Shown: piece after piece, positions 44,810-52,783 of the stretch
How positions within the stretch are numbered: position 1 is the first letter of the stretch
Layout of the letters: every line of letters starts with the position of its first letter
The notes under the pieces: generated by a model
Seen by the model: only the letters and a program-made list of their open reading frames with translations
Databases searched by the model: none
Told to the model about the DNA's origin: nothing
Program-made: the position numbers and the translations under genes
Source of the DNA: Bacteroidota bacterium
Lineage (GTDB): Bacteria; Bacteroidota; Bacteroidia; Bacteroidales; F082
Direction of reading: 5' to 3'
Assembly: GCA_016845175.1 (NCBI GenBank)
Contig: JAERTD010000071.1
Location: 28,798 to 92,797 of the forward strand
DNA: 64,000 nt

Positions 44810-46186
44810 TTAGGCTTTTTCCAGTTCCACAGTAAAATGTCTCAGTATGGGAGCTTCCTTAACAATTTTTAATCCCTTACTGATTTCAACCCTACGTTCA
44901 AACACATTGATCAGTGCTGCAGCCACATAATCCATATGATTATTGGAATACACCCGACGTGGTATAGTCAATCGCAATAACTCAAGGTCAGGATATCTGT
45001 TTTCACCGGTTTCAGGATCACGATCTGCCAGCAAAGTTCCTATTTCAACACCCCTCACTCCTCCTTCGATATACAATTCCACCGCAAGAGTTTGTGCAAT
45101 GAACTGATCAACGGGTAACTCAGGTAGAAAGCGCTTGGCATCAATAAATATGGCATGACCCCCAAAGGGATATTGGACTGGAATGCCGTGGTCTTTTAAT
45201 TGCTGACCCAGATAGGCCACTTGCCCAATTCTGGTTTCCAGATAGTTGAATTCAGTTCCTTCATAAAGTCCTTGAGCAAGAGCATTCATATCACGGCCCG
45301 ACATGCCTCCATAAGAGATAAAACCTTCGAATAGGATATTGAAAACACTGGCCTTTTCGAACATTTCCTTGTGTTTCATTCCGATGAAACCACCCATGTT
45401 GACAATGGCATCTTTTTTACTGCTCATGGTCATGGCATCAGCATAGGAAAACATTTCACGGACAATTTCACGGACACTTTTGTCGGCATATGTTGCCTCA
45501 CGAATTTTTATGAAATAAGCATTTTCAGCAAAGCGTGCTGAATCGAATACAACAGGAATATCGTATTGCTGCGCCATGGCTGCTACGGCTTTGATATTTT
45601 CCATGGATACCGGCTGACCTCCTGATGAGTTACAGGTTACCGTAACAATGATCATAGGAATATTTTGCCTGGGATGGCTTTTCAGTACATTTTCAAGTTT
45701 TACCAGATCAATATTTCCTTTAAAAGGATGATCCAGCGTAGTATCGAAGGCCTCATCTATGGTGCAATCCACAGCATGTGCTTTCCGAAATTCTATATGA
45801 CCTTTGGTGGTATCAAAGTGAGAGTTTCCAGGAATAATATCCCCTTCTTTTATCATGCTGGAAAACAATACATTTTCAGCGGCTCTTCCCTGATGGGTAG
45901 GCAAAAAATATTCAAAACCGGTGATGTCCTCTATGGCTTCCTTTAGTTTATAATAGGAAGAGGCTCCGGCATAACTCTCGTCGCCCAACATCATTTCCGA
46001 CCATTGTTTATCGCTCATGGCTCCTGTTCCGGAGTCGGTGAGTAAATCAATAAAAACCTGATCGCTTTTGAGGTTGAATAAATTGTATTTGGCGGTTTTA
46101 ATCCATTCCATTCTTTCTTCTCTTGTGGATCGTTGAATGGATTCCACCATTTTTATTTTAAAGGATTCTGCAAAAGGTAATTTCAT
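44810..46186 (-). CDS. tnaA: Tryptophanase (beta-eliminating lyase)
   Basis: 458 residues, a PLP enzyme that splits tryptophan into indole, pyruvate and ammonia. Seen: FIDLLTDSGTGAMSDKQW, PTHQGRAAENVLF, HFDTTKGHIEF, NSSGGQPVSMENIKA, VVFDSARFAENAYFIKIREA, the PLP-lysine pair SSKKDA (Lys257/Lys258), and GVRGVEIGTLL. The last, with VFDSARFAEN, fits tryptophanase better than tyrosine phenol-lyase (which has MERG in this place). A palindrome in its leader (46229-46247) and a distant promoter suggest regulation. Confidence 0.9.
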   Translation of the reverse strand: MKLPFAESFKIKMVESIQRSTREERMEWIKTAKYNLFNLKSDQVFIDLLTDSGTGAMSDKQWSEMMLGDESYAGASSYYKLKEAIEDITGFEYFLPTHQGRAAENVLFSSMIKEGDIIPGNSHFDTTKGHIEFRKAHAVDCTIDEAFDTTLDHPFKGNIDLVKLENVLKSHPRQNIPMIIVTVTCNSSGGQPVSMENIKAVAAMAQQYDIPVVFDSARFAENAYFIKIREATYADKSVREIVREMFSYADAMTMSSKKDAIVNMGGFIGMKHKEMFEKASVFNILFEGFISYGGMSGRDMNALAQGLYEGTEFNYLETRIGQVAYLGQQLKDHGIPVQYPFGGHAIFIDAKRFLPELPVDQFIAQTLAVELYIEGGVRGVEIGTLLADRDPETGENRYPDLELLRLTIPRRVYSNNHMDYVAAALINVFERRVEISKGLKIVKEAPILRHFTVELEKA

Positions 46187-46228
46187 TGTAATAACATATT
46201 GGGTTTATAAAAACAATGGATGTTAAAA

Positions 46229-46247
46229 CATTGTCAGGCTGACAATG
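46229..46247 (-). promoter_or_regulatory. Perfect palindrome in the tnaA leader, candidate operator
   Basis: CATTGTCAG-G-CTGACAATG: two 9-base arms around one base. It lies 43 bases before the tnaA start and downstream of the presumed transcription start, where a bound repressor would block elongation. A one-base loop is unlikely as an RNA hairpin, though a smaller stem could form. Confidence 0.5.
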
Positions 46248-46348
46248 ACAAGAAAATCTAGTAATGAGAATCTCTTTTCTTGATATTTAGAAAGTTCCTT
46301 TCCCGGGTTGTTTGAAGTAACTCAGTCATTTTGAAACCTTTTGAGTGG

Positions 46349-46356
46349 CAAATATA
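46349..46356 (-). promoter_or_regulatory. -7 promoter element for tnaA
   Basis: Minus strand TATATTTG, 163 bases upstream of the start. This leaves a long leader that holds the palindrome. Confidence 0.45.
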
Positions 46357-46443
46357 TTAATTTTTTTCCTGATTGTAACCAAAATCAAAAGGCTGCGTCA
46401 ATAGAAATGTAAACAACATTACTTACCATTAAAAAATGAAATC

Positions 46444-46800
46444 ATGGAACTGGAACCTATTTTTATCAGTGCAATAATTTTCGGATTTACCTATGCTGTT
46501 ATATACCTGTTTATCCGCAAGAAAGAAAGAATGGCCATGCTTGAAAAGGGTGTGGATCCGGCAATTTTTCAGCAGCCCATCAGCAAACCAAAATATAGTG
46601 GTGCCGCAGCTTTAAAATATGGCTTGCTTTTTATTGGAGTAGCCATCGGGATTTTCCTGGGAGCAGTGCTTGACGAAATGACAACCCTTAATGATGAAGC
46701 ATCTTATTTTTCAATGCTCTTCTTATTTGGAGGAATGGGTCTTGTAGTAGCACACTATCTCGAAAAAAAGGAAGTTAAAGATGCCAATACCATCAATTAG
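46444..46800 (+). CDS. DUF6249-type small membrane protein
   Basis: 118 residues with three membrane helices (about 5-24, 55-75, 85-107). The loop RKKERMAMLEKGVDPAIF after helix 1 is a hallmark of a Bacteroidota family annotated DUF6249; the ME(K/R)G part is very conserved. Members often accompany ECF sigma factors, but none is adjacent here. Function unknown. A hairpin terminator follows. Confidence 0.82.
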   Translation: MELEPIFISAIIFGFTYAVIYLFIRKKERMAMLEKGVDPAIFQQPISKPKYSGAAALKYGLLFIGVAIGIFLGAVLDEMTTLNDEASYFSMLFLFGGMGLVVAHYLEKKEVKDANTIN

Positions 46801-46833
46801 GCAATATTAATTAAACAGAGTGCTTTTTGTAAG

Positions 46834-46867
46834 GCTTGCTTCTTGGCGTAAGAGGCAGGCTTTTTTT
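46834..46867 (+). terminator. Terminator after the DUF6249 gene
   Basis: An 11-base stem (GCTTGCTTCTT / AAGAGGCAGGC with G-T pairs), loop GGCGT, then seven T. It overlaps the end of the convergent zinc-ribbon gene. Confidence 0.8.
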
Positions 46868-47186
46868 ATGCAAAGGTGGCAGGTTGAATCATTCCCTTGA
46901 CTTTGTGAGGAGATTCGTACTTTTTCAATCTGATTTTACTACCCTGTTCCAAACAAATCGGACAATGGGTCATTTTAACCGGATACACATAATCACAGGC
47001 ATGGCAGTGATAGAATTTAATCCGTGTGGCCTTCTTTCGTTCCCCATACAAATAGAACAAACCAATAACCGGGGTAAAAACAAGACTGATCAAAAAGATT
47101 TTGAAGCCCTCATTTTGCTTTTCAATACCAAGGATGGTAAGGAAAAAGGTAACCAAGAGATACACTGCAATTATAATAATTAACAT
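46866..47186 (-). CDS. Small membrane protein with C-terminal zinc ribbon
   Basis: 106 residues from ATG 47186, where two membrane helices begin (about 1-19, 27-50); an earlier start at 47276 adds 30 unlikely residues. The end has a rubredoxin/zinc-ribbon knot: YHCHACDYVYPVKMTHCPIC, two CxxC pairs. Possibly a metal or nucleic-acid binding tail on a membrane anchor; no family recognised. Confidence 0.65.
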   Translation of the reverse strand: MLIIIIAVYLLVTFFLTILGIEKQNEGFKIFLISLVFTPVIGLFYLYGERKKATRIKFYHCHACDYVYPVKMTHCPICLEQGSKIRLKKYESPHKVKGMIQPATFA

Positions 47187-47363
47187 ACTCTCAATTTTAG
47201 CAGGACTACTGCATAAGCAATCCACAGGCCAATTTGTGTAGGTGGTTGATTTTCCAGAGATTAAGGATTCAGGCAACGGAGTTGCGAAGAAATTATTGTT
47301 GAGAATCGGAGGAACATTTACACTTTCGGATAGTTGGGCGTAAAGCTATTTTGCGAAAGTCAG

Positions 47364-47570
47364 CTAAACATAATGATCGTATTGTTGGTTTTTATCTTTT
47401 TCTTTGCGCCTTTGCATGGCCCGATCCAATACCGCTTGTTTTTCCTCATCGGTATATGTATACCAGTGACGGATTTCTTCCAGGCTACGCATGCATCCCA
47501 AACAAATATCTTCAGTATCATGGGTGCATACATGAATGCAAGGAGAAGGTATGTTGTTATTAAAGGCCAT
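47364..47570 (-). CDS. DUF1289 small Cys-rich protein
   Basis: 68 residues. SPCIHVCTHDTEDICLGCMRSLEEI holds four cysteines spaced C-x3-C-x7-C-x2-C, followed by HWYTYTDEEKQAVLDRA: the DUF1289 signature. The family is thought to bind metal or Fe-S, but its function is unknown. Its start overlaps the udk stop by one base, so the two are co-transcribed. Confidence 0.88.
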   Translation of the reverse strand: MAFNNNIPSPCIHVCTHDTEDICLGCMRSLEEIRHWYTYTDEEKQAVLDRAMQRRKEKDKNQQYDHYV

Positions 47571-48181
47571 TACTCTTCCAGTTTCATTTTAATACGAGAC
47601 ACCAACATCTCAATAGCAACCTTATTTTCTCCACCCTGAGGAATAATGACATCCGCAAACAGTTTGGTGGGTTCAATAAACTGCTGGTGCATGGGTTTCA
47701 CATAGGTTTCATAATGCTTCAATACATCTTCGTATGATCTTCCTCTGTCCTGAATATCACGTTTGATGATCCGCATCAGCCGTTCATCATTATCGGTATC
47801 CACAAACAATTTGATATCCAATTGCTCTCGCAAGGCAGGGTTGGTTAGCACCAATATCCCTTCAACAATGATCACTTTTTTGGGGAATACAGTAGTTGTT
47901 TCACTGGCCCTTCCACAACTCACATAATCATATTGAGGCATGGGTATGGATTGGCTCTGTCGCAACAAATCAAGGTGGCCGTTAAGCAGATCCCATTCAA
48001 TGGAATTGGGATGATCAAAATTAATCTTCAGCTTTTCTTCTTTGGGAAGATGCCCATTGTCGTAATAATAAGCATCCTGAGAAACCAAGGCAACCGACTG
48101 ATCCTGAAAGGCTTCTATAATTTTCTTTACAACAGTTGTTTTTCCGGATCCACTACCTCCGGCAATTCCAATGATTAACAT
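47570..48181 (-). CDS. udk: Uridine kinase
   Basis: 203 residues. It phosphorylates uridine and cytidine in pyrimidine salvage. Walker A GGSGSGKTT lies at residues 8-16, followed by SQDAYYYDN, NFDHPNSIEWDLL, YDYVSCGR and VEGILVLTNPALRE, then the lid DTDNDERLMRIIKRDIQDRGR. Complete. First gene of a two-gene unit with the DUF1289 gene; a promoter element lies 25 bases upstream. Confidence 0.95.
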   Translation of the reverse strand: MLIIGIAGGSGSGKTTVVKKIIEAFQDQSVALVSQDAYYYDNGHLPKEEKLKINFDHPNSIEWDLLNGHLDLLRQSQSIPMPQYDYVSCGRASETTTVFPKKVIIVEGILVLTNPALREQLDIKLFVDTDNDERLMRIIKRDIQDRGRSYEDVLKHYETYVKPMHQQFIEPTKLFADVIIPQGGENKVAIEMLVSRIKMKLEE

Positions 48182-48205
48182 AAACCATTTTATTTATTGC
48201 TTAAG

Positions 48206-48213
48206 CAAAGTTA
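48206..48213 (-). promoter_or_regulatory. -7 promoter element for udk
   Basis: Minus strand TAACTTTG, 25 bases upstream of the start. Confidence 0.42.
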
Positions 48214-48276
48214 AGATTATTCACGAATGCACATGAAACTACCTTGTCTCTGTCTCTTAGAAATCAAATAAAAGCT

Positions 48277-49608
48277 TTACATCAGGAAGCTCATCATAAT
48301 ACCAGCTGCCACTGCAGAACCAATTACTCCTGAAACATTGGGTGCCATGGCATGCATGAGCAGGTGGTTGGAAGGATCATATCTAAGTCCCTCAGCCTGT
48401 ACTACTCTTGCACTGTCAGGTACCGCAGAGACTCCTGCTGCACCCACCAATGGGTTGATTTTGTTTTCCGATGACAAAAACAAATTCATCACCTTGGTAA
48501 ATATGACACCTCCGGAAGTTGCCACTATAAATGACAAGGCTCCAAGAATAAAAATAAGAATGGACTGACTGGTCAGAAAAACATCTGCTTGTGTAGATGC
48601 ACCTACCGTTAAGCCCAGCAATATGGTTACAATATCAATTAATGAGGTACGTGCCGTATCGGCCAGTCGCTTAGTAACCCCACTTTCTTTCAGGATGTTT
48701 CCAAAAAACAGCATCCCCAGCAAGGGTAAAGCACCAGGAGAAATAAAGGTGGTTAGAATCAAAGCTACAATTGGAAATATAATTTTCTCGAGCTTGGAAA
48801 CCGAACGGGGTGGTTTCATCCTGATCAGGCGTTCCCTCTTATTGGTCAGTAAGCGCATGATGGGCGGCTGGATCACTGGAACCAATGCCATATAGGAATA
48901 GGCCGCTATGGCGATGGGGCCAATGAGATTTTGTGTTTGTACTCCATTAATCAGGCTTCCGTTGGCCAGTTTGGATGACAAGAAAATAGCCGTTGGCCCA
49001 TCGGCACCACCAATGATTCCAATGGCTCCGGACTCGGGCATATTGAACCCCAGATAAAGCGCACCCAAAAAGGTTAGGAATATACCCACCTGAGCCGCAG
49101 CTCCCAGAAGCATCAATCTTGGATTGGAAATCAGTGACGAGAAATCCGTCATGGCACCAATCCCCAAAAATATCAGCGGTGGATAAATACCCTTGACCAC
49201 ACCATAATACAGATAATTAAGTACGCTGCCTTCCTGATAAATTCCCAATTGCAGGTTGATTCCACCATCCTGAAAGAAGGGAACATTACCCAAAATTACA
49301 CCCGTACCTATGGGAATGAGCAACAGTGGTTCATAATCATATTTGATGGCCAGAAAAATAAAAACCAAACCCACCAATATCATAATTAAGTGGCCGGGAG
49401 TAGCATTGCGGAAACCGGTGTAGCTGATAAATTTCATAAGGCCAGTCAGCACCCCATTTTGAATGCTCTGGTCGCCTGAAGAAGCCTGAATATTTTCAAT
49501 CTGGCTCAGATCTTCAGCGAATAACTCAGTTTGAAACACTGTAAAATGAATGACAGCAAGCAGGAAAATCAAACCCAGTGCAGTAATTGCCTTTCTTCTA
49601 TATTTCAT
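48277..49608 (-). CDS. oadB: Sodium-pumping decarboxylase beta subunit
   Basis: 443 residues, with about ten helices. It decarboxylates carboxybiotin and moves sodium outward. Signatures: GIGAMTDFSSLISNPRLMLLGAAAQVGIF, GIIGGADGPTAIF (with the ion-coupling Asp), SYMALVPVIQPPIMRLL, GVSAVPDSARVVQ, and HAMAPNVSGVIGSAVAAGI. An extra N-terminal helix and about 60 residues (1-60) precede the usual start, common in Bacteroidota. Last gene of the methylmalonyl-CoA decarboxylase operon. Confidence 0.95.
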   Translation of the reverse strand: MKYRRKAITALGLIFLLAVIHFTVFQTELFAEDLSQIENIQASSGDQSIQNGVLTGLMKFISYTGFRNATPGHLIMILVGLVFIFLAIKYDYEPLLLIPIGTGVILGNVPFFQDGGINLQLGIYQEGSVLNYLYYGVVKGIYPPLIFLGIGAMTDFSSLISNPRLMLLGAAAQVGIFLTFLGALYLGFNMPESGAIGIIGGADGPTAIFLSSKLANGSLINGVQTQNLIGPIAIAAYSYMALVPVIQPPIMRLLTNKRERLIRMKPPRSVSKLEKIIFPIVALILTTFISPGALPLLGMLFFGNILKESGVTKRLADTARTSLIDIVTILLGLTVGASTQADVFLTSQSILIFILGALSFIVATSGGVIFTKVMNLFLSSENKINPLVGAAGVSAVPDSARVVQAEGLRYDPSNHLLMHAMAPNVSGVIGSAVAAGIMMSFLM

Positions 49609-49616
49609 GACAGCAG

Positions 49617-50045
49617 CTAATTGAGTTCGATTTCCATCAACACATCATCCTGAAGGACAGCATCACCCACCTGTACATTGACAGACTTGACGATCCCTGC
49701 CTTCTCAGCTAATAATTTGTTTTCCATTTTCATGGCTTCGTAAAGCAAGAGAGGCTCATCCTTCTCCACGCTGGCTCCTTCCTTTACAAATAATTGCAGG
49801 ATATTTCCTGGCAGAGGTGCCTTCGTTTTAAAAACACTTTGGGAGGTTTTTTTGATTTTATGTGATCCTTTTGGTGTGGGAGCCGCAGTTCTCACCAATA
49901 TGGGAGTCTTGGTCAGCTTCTCCTCTTTATGTAATTCAACTTTGTAGGAAGTGCCATTCACCTCGAGTTTGGCTATGCCATCCTCCAGCTTTTTCACATC
50001 CACCTCGTATTCATTTCCTCTTATGGTAAACTTAAACCTTTTCAT
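49617..50045 (-). CDS. Biotin carboxyl carrier subunit of the decarboxylase
   Basis: 142 residues. The C-terminal biotinyl domain (about 70-142) has the site EAMKMEN with Lys106 as the biotinylated residue. The N-terminal half (1-45) is a short beta domain (FKFTIRGNEYEVDVKKLED), then a Pro/Thr/Lys linker. Moves CO2 between the carboxyltransferase and the membrane beta subunit. Eight bases before oadB and six after the oadG-like gene. Confidence 0.95.
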   Translation of the reverse strand: MKRFKFTIRGNEYEVDVKKLEDGIAKLEVNGTSYKVELHKEEKLTKTPILVRTAAPTPKGSHKIKKTSQSVFKTKAPLPGNILQLFVKEGASVEKDEPLLLYEAMKMENKLLAEKAGIVKSVNVQVGDAVLQDDVLMEIELN

Positions 50046-50051
50046 CTTTTT

Positions 50052-50408
50052 CTAATTTCGATTAAAATGGCGCATGCCATATATTCTTGAGTTCCAGGGT
50101 GAATAAGTCTTCGATATTTTCTTGATTGTCAGGACATCACTCTCATCGTCATGTAAATCGCGATAGAGATAAATTGCCATGGCGATGGCAGCTGCTTCCT
50201 CACCTGTGATATAATTGGGCTCTTCATGATGGGGTTGGAGCTTTCCTTGTTTCGCCAATTTACGCCTGGTCTGGTAATGCAATGCTTTCGACAGGCTGCT
50301 GAAAACATAAAACAAGAGCACCAGGGCCAGAAATACGATCATATAACCGGTGATGGCAATGATCATCCCTTCTGAAATCGTTTGGTCAAATGTGGTGTTC
50401 AGTAACAT
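50052..50408 (-). CDS. OadG-family sodium pump gamma subunit
   Basis: 118 residues with one N-terminal membrane helix (about 15-38, GYMIVFLALVLLFYVFSSLS) and a soluble tail with a histidine pair (QPHHEE) and EEAAAIAMAIYLY. It anchors the soluble subunits to the beta subunit. Its place between mmdA and the biotin gene is the classic one. Confidence 0.88.
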   Translation of the reverse strand: MLLNTTFDQTISEGMIIAITGYMIVFLALVLLFYVFSSLSKALHYQTRRKLAKQGKLQPHHEEPNYITGEEAAAIAMAIYLYRDLHDDESDVLTIKKISKTYSPWNSRIYGMRHFNRN

Positions 50409-50422
50409 GATACAACGGGGAT

Positions 50423-51982
50423 CTAGAGTGGTAGATTGGAGTGTTTTTTGGGAGGATTGGTATCCTTTTTCGTAGCTAATGATTGTAAGGCACGAATCAC
50501 TCTGAAGCGAGTGTTTCGTGGTTCGATCACATCATCAATATAGCCATAACTGGCCGCTTCATAAGGATTGGCAAAGCGATCGCGGTATTCTTTTTCTTTG
50601 GCCTTAATGAACAAGGCCTTTTCCTCTTCATCCTCGATCTCATTGATCTTTCTGCCTTCCAATATTTCAATTGCTCCGGCGGGTCCCATAACTGCGATTT
50701 CAGCAGATGGCCAGGCATAATTGATGTCGCCCCTTAACTGTTTGGAACCCATCACATCGTGGGCACCACCATAGGATTTACGCAGGGTGATGGTAATTTT
50801 GGGTACCGTTGCTTCACCATAGGCAAACAGCAGCTTGGCTCCATGAATAATGATACCACCATATTCCTGTGCACTTCCGGGTAAAAACCCGGGAACATCT
50901 ACAAGCGTCACCAAAGGAATATTAAAGGCATCGCAATAGCGGACAAATCGTGCGGCTTTTCGCGAAGCATTGGAATCGAGCACACCTGCCAGAAAATTGG
51001 GCTGGTTGGCCACAATACCCACTGGCATGCCATTGAACTTGGCAAATCCAATAATGACGTTTTGTGCATAGTGGCGTTGGACTTCCAGAAAATCGCCATA
51101 ATCGATGATGGACTGGATGATATCCTTTACATCATAGGGTTGGTTGGCATTTACAGGAATAATATCATTCAATAGATCTTCTTTCCTGTCGATGGGATCA
51201 CTGCATTCAGTTACAGGAGCATCTTCCAAGTTATTTTGAGGGAAAAATGATAACATTTTGCGAATAATCAATAATCCTTCTTCCTCGTCTTCAGCAATAA
51301 AATGAGCTACTCCGGATTTCTTAACATGAACCTCAGGTCCACCCAAATCCTCAGTGCTGATATCTTCACCTGTAACAGTTTTGGTCACTTTTGGTCCGGT
51401 AACAAACATATAGCTGTTTTCCTTACTCATTAGGATGAAGTCGGTTAGCGCTGGTGAATAAACCGCCCCTCCCGCACAAGGTCCAAAGACCGCTGATATC
51501 TGTGGGATAAGACCTGAGGCCATGATATTACGCTGGAATATCTCAGCATAACCTGCCAGGCTCTTCACCCCTTCCTGAATACGGGCCCCACCGCTGTCGT
51601 TGATGCCAATAACCGGGGCACCTACCTTCATGGCCTGATCCATTATTTTACAAATCTTTTTGGCATAGGTTTCTGATAATGAGCCTCCAAAAACTGTAAA
51701 ATCCTGTGAAAACACATAGACCACCCTACCATCAATGGTACCATGTCCGGTAACCACACCGTCGGTGAGGTAGTGTTGTTTGTCCAGTCCGAATTCGGTT
51801 TCCCTATGGGTGACGAACATATCAAACTCCTCGAAACTACCAGGGTCAAGAAGAATGTCAATGCGCTCACGGGCAGTTAGTTTTCCTTTGCTGTGCTGGG
51901 AAGCAACTCTTTTTTCGCCGCCTCCTAATTTGGCCTCCTCTCTCTTGTCGAGGAGGTGTTGAATGCGATCTTCAATGGTCAT
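50423..51982 (-). CDS. mmdA: Methylmalonyl-CoA decarboxylase alpha subunit (carboxyltransferase)
   Basis: 519 residues, two crotonase-type halves. Seen: GKLTARERIDILLDPGSFEE, FSQDFTVFGGSLSE, NDSGGARIQEGV, GPCAGGAVYSPALTDFI, VADQ-like VANQPNFLAGVLD, DVPGFLPGSAQEYGGII, and SYGGAHDVMGSKQL. Transfers the carboxyl group from methylmalonyl-CoA to biotin. With the downstream sodium pump it conserves energy in propionate formation. The epimerase gene lies just upstream. Confidence 0.95.
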   Translation of the reverse strand: MTIEDRIQHLLDKREEAKLGGGEKRVASQHSKGKLTARERIDILLDPGSFEEFDMFVTHRETEFGLDKQHYLTDGVVTGHGTIDGRVVYVFSQDFTVFGGSLSETYAKKICKIMDQAMKVGAPVIGINDSGGARIQEGVKSLAGYAEIFQRNIMASGLIPQISAVFGPCAGGAVYSPALTDFILMSKENSYMFVTGPKVTKTVTGEDISTEDLGGPEVHVKKSGVAHFIAEDEEEGLLIIRKMLSFFPQNNLEDAPVTECSDPIDRKEDLLNDIIPVNANQPYDVKDIIQSIIDYGDFLEVQRHYAQNVIIGFAKFNGMPVGIVANQPNFLAGVLDSNASRKAARFVRYCDAFNIPLVTLVDVPGFLPGSAQEYGGIIIHGAKLLFAYGEATVPKITITLRKSYGGAHDVMGSKQLRGDINYAWPSAEIAVMGPAGAIEILEGRKINEIEDEEEKALFIKAKEKEYRDRFANPYEAASYGYIDDVIEPRNTRFRVIRALQSLATKKDTNPPKKHSNLPL

Positions 51983-52092
51983 TGTTGTATGATTGAATGT
52001 TGTATGACGGGGCCGCTACTATGCATGTTGATATGCACAAGTGGTGGATATTGTATTGTCGGAAATTTGTTGTAAAACTGGGGACTGTGGGT

Positions 52093-52503
52093 TTATTTGT
52101 TCTTATCCTCACACAACTCGGTTAAAACACCAAAAGTTGATTTGGGATGTAAAAATGCAATATCTAGCCCTTCAGCACCTTTGCGTGGTTGCTTGTCGAT
52201 TAGTCGAACGCCTTTGTCAGCAACCTCCTCCAAAGCTGATTCGATACCTTTGGTGGCAAAAGCCAGATGGTGAATCCCCTGACCACGTTTTTCAATGAAC
52301 TTGGCAACCGGTCCTTCAGGATCTGTACTTTCCAACAATTCGAGTTTAGTTTGTCCAATTTTAAAGAAAGCGGTCTTTACTTTTTGGTCAGTTACCTCTT
52401 CAATGGCATAACATTTCAGGCCTAAAGTGTCTTCGTAATATGCAATGGCCTCTTCAAGGTTGTTTACTGCAATTCCAATGTGCTCTATATGTGATAGTTC
52501 CAT
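52093..52503 (-). CDS. mce: Methylmalonyl-CoA epimerase
   Basis: 136 residues, a VOC-fold enzyme that swaps methylmalonyl-CoA R/S forms. [18 protein letters not shown] begins the fold; metal ligands include His in [20 protein letters not shown] and the late Glu in VLTELCED. First gene of the operon, 110 bases before mmdA; promoter element 29 bases upstream. Confidence 0.95.
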   Translation of the reverse strand: MELSHIEHIGIAVNNLEEAIAYYEDTLGLKCYAIEEVTDQKVKTAFFKIGQTKLELLESTDPEGPVAKFIEKRGQGIHHLAFATKGIESALEEVADKGVRLIDKQPRKGAEGLDIAFLHPKSTFGVLTELCEDKNK

Positions 52504-52531
52504 TTTATTTTTGGTGTTGTGAAATAATTCA

Positions 52532-52539
52532 CAAAAGTA
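52532..52539 (-). promoter_or_regulatory. Promoter elements for mce-mmdA operon
   Basis: Minus strand TACTTTTG, 29 bases upstream of mce; a TTTG (-33 like) lies 22 bases further (52562-52565). Confidence 0.5.
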
Positions 52540-52755
52540 GATAAATAATCATAGTAAAAAGCAAATATTTCATTGAATTTTTTGAAATTCAGAATAAGAC
52601 CAAATAGTCTCTGTATGAATGGCTCAGAGCGCTTAAACCCTGCTTCAAGAAAAATGCTGCTTGTGCAATTAAACTGACACCTTTGGTCTGTGGTTATTTC
52701 AACTTTTCACCGGAGGCCAGCATCATTTTTTTGGTTAGTCATGATAAGTTTTTCG

Positions 52756-52763
52756 TATTTTTG
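52756..52763 (+). promoter_or_regulatory. -7 promoter element for FG-GAP protein
   Basis: TATTTTTG, 21 bases before ATG 52784. Confidence 0.45.
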
Positions 52764-52783
52764 AAATCAAAGTTGTCATTCTA

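Noticed and set aside
44810..46186. Tyrosine phenol-lyase instead of tryptophanase
   Set aside because: VFDSARFAEN and GVRGVEIG are tryptophanase-like; phenol-lyases have MERG in the second place. Not certain without alignment.
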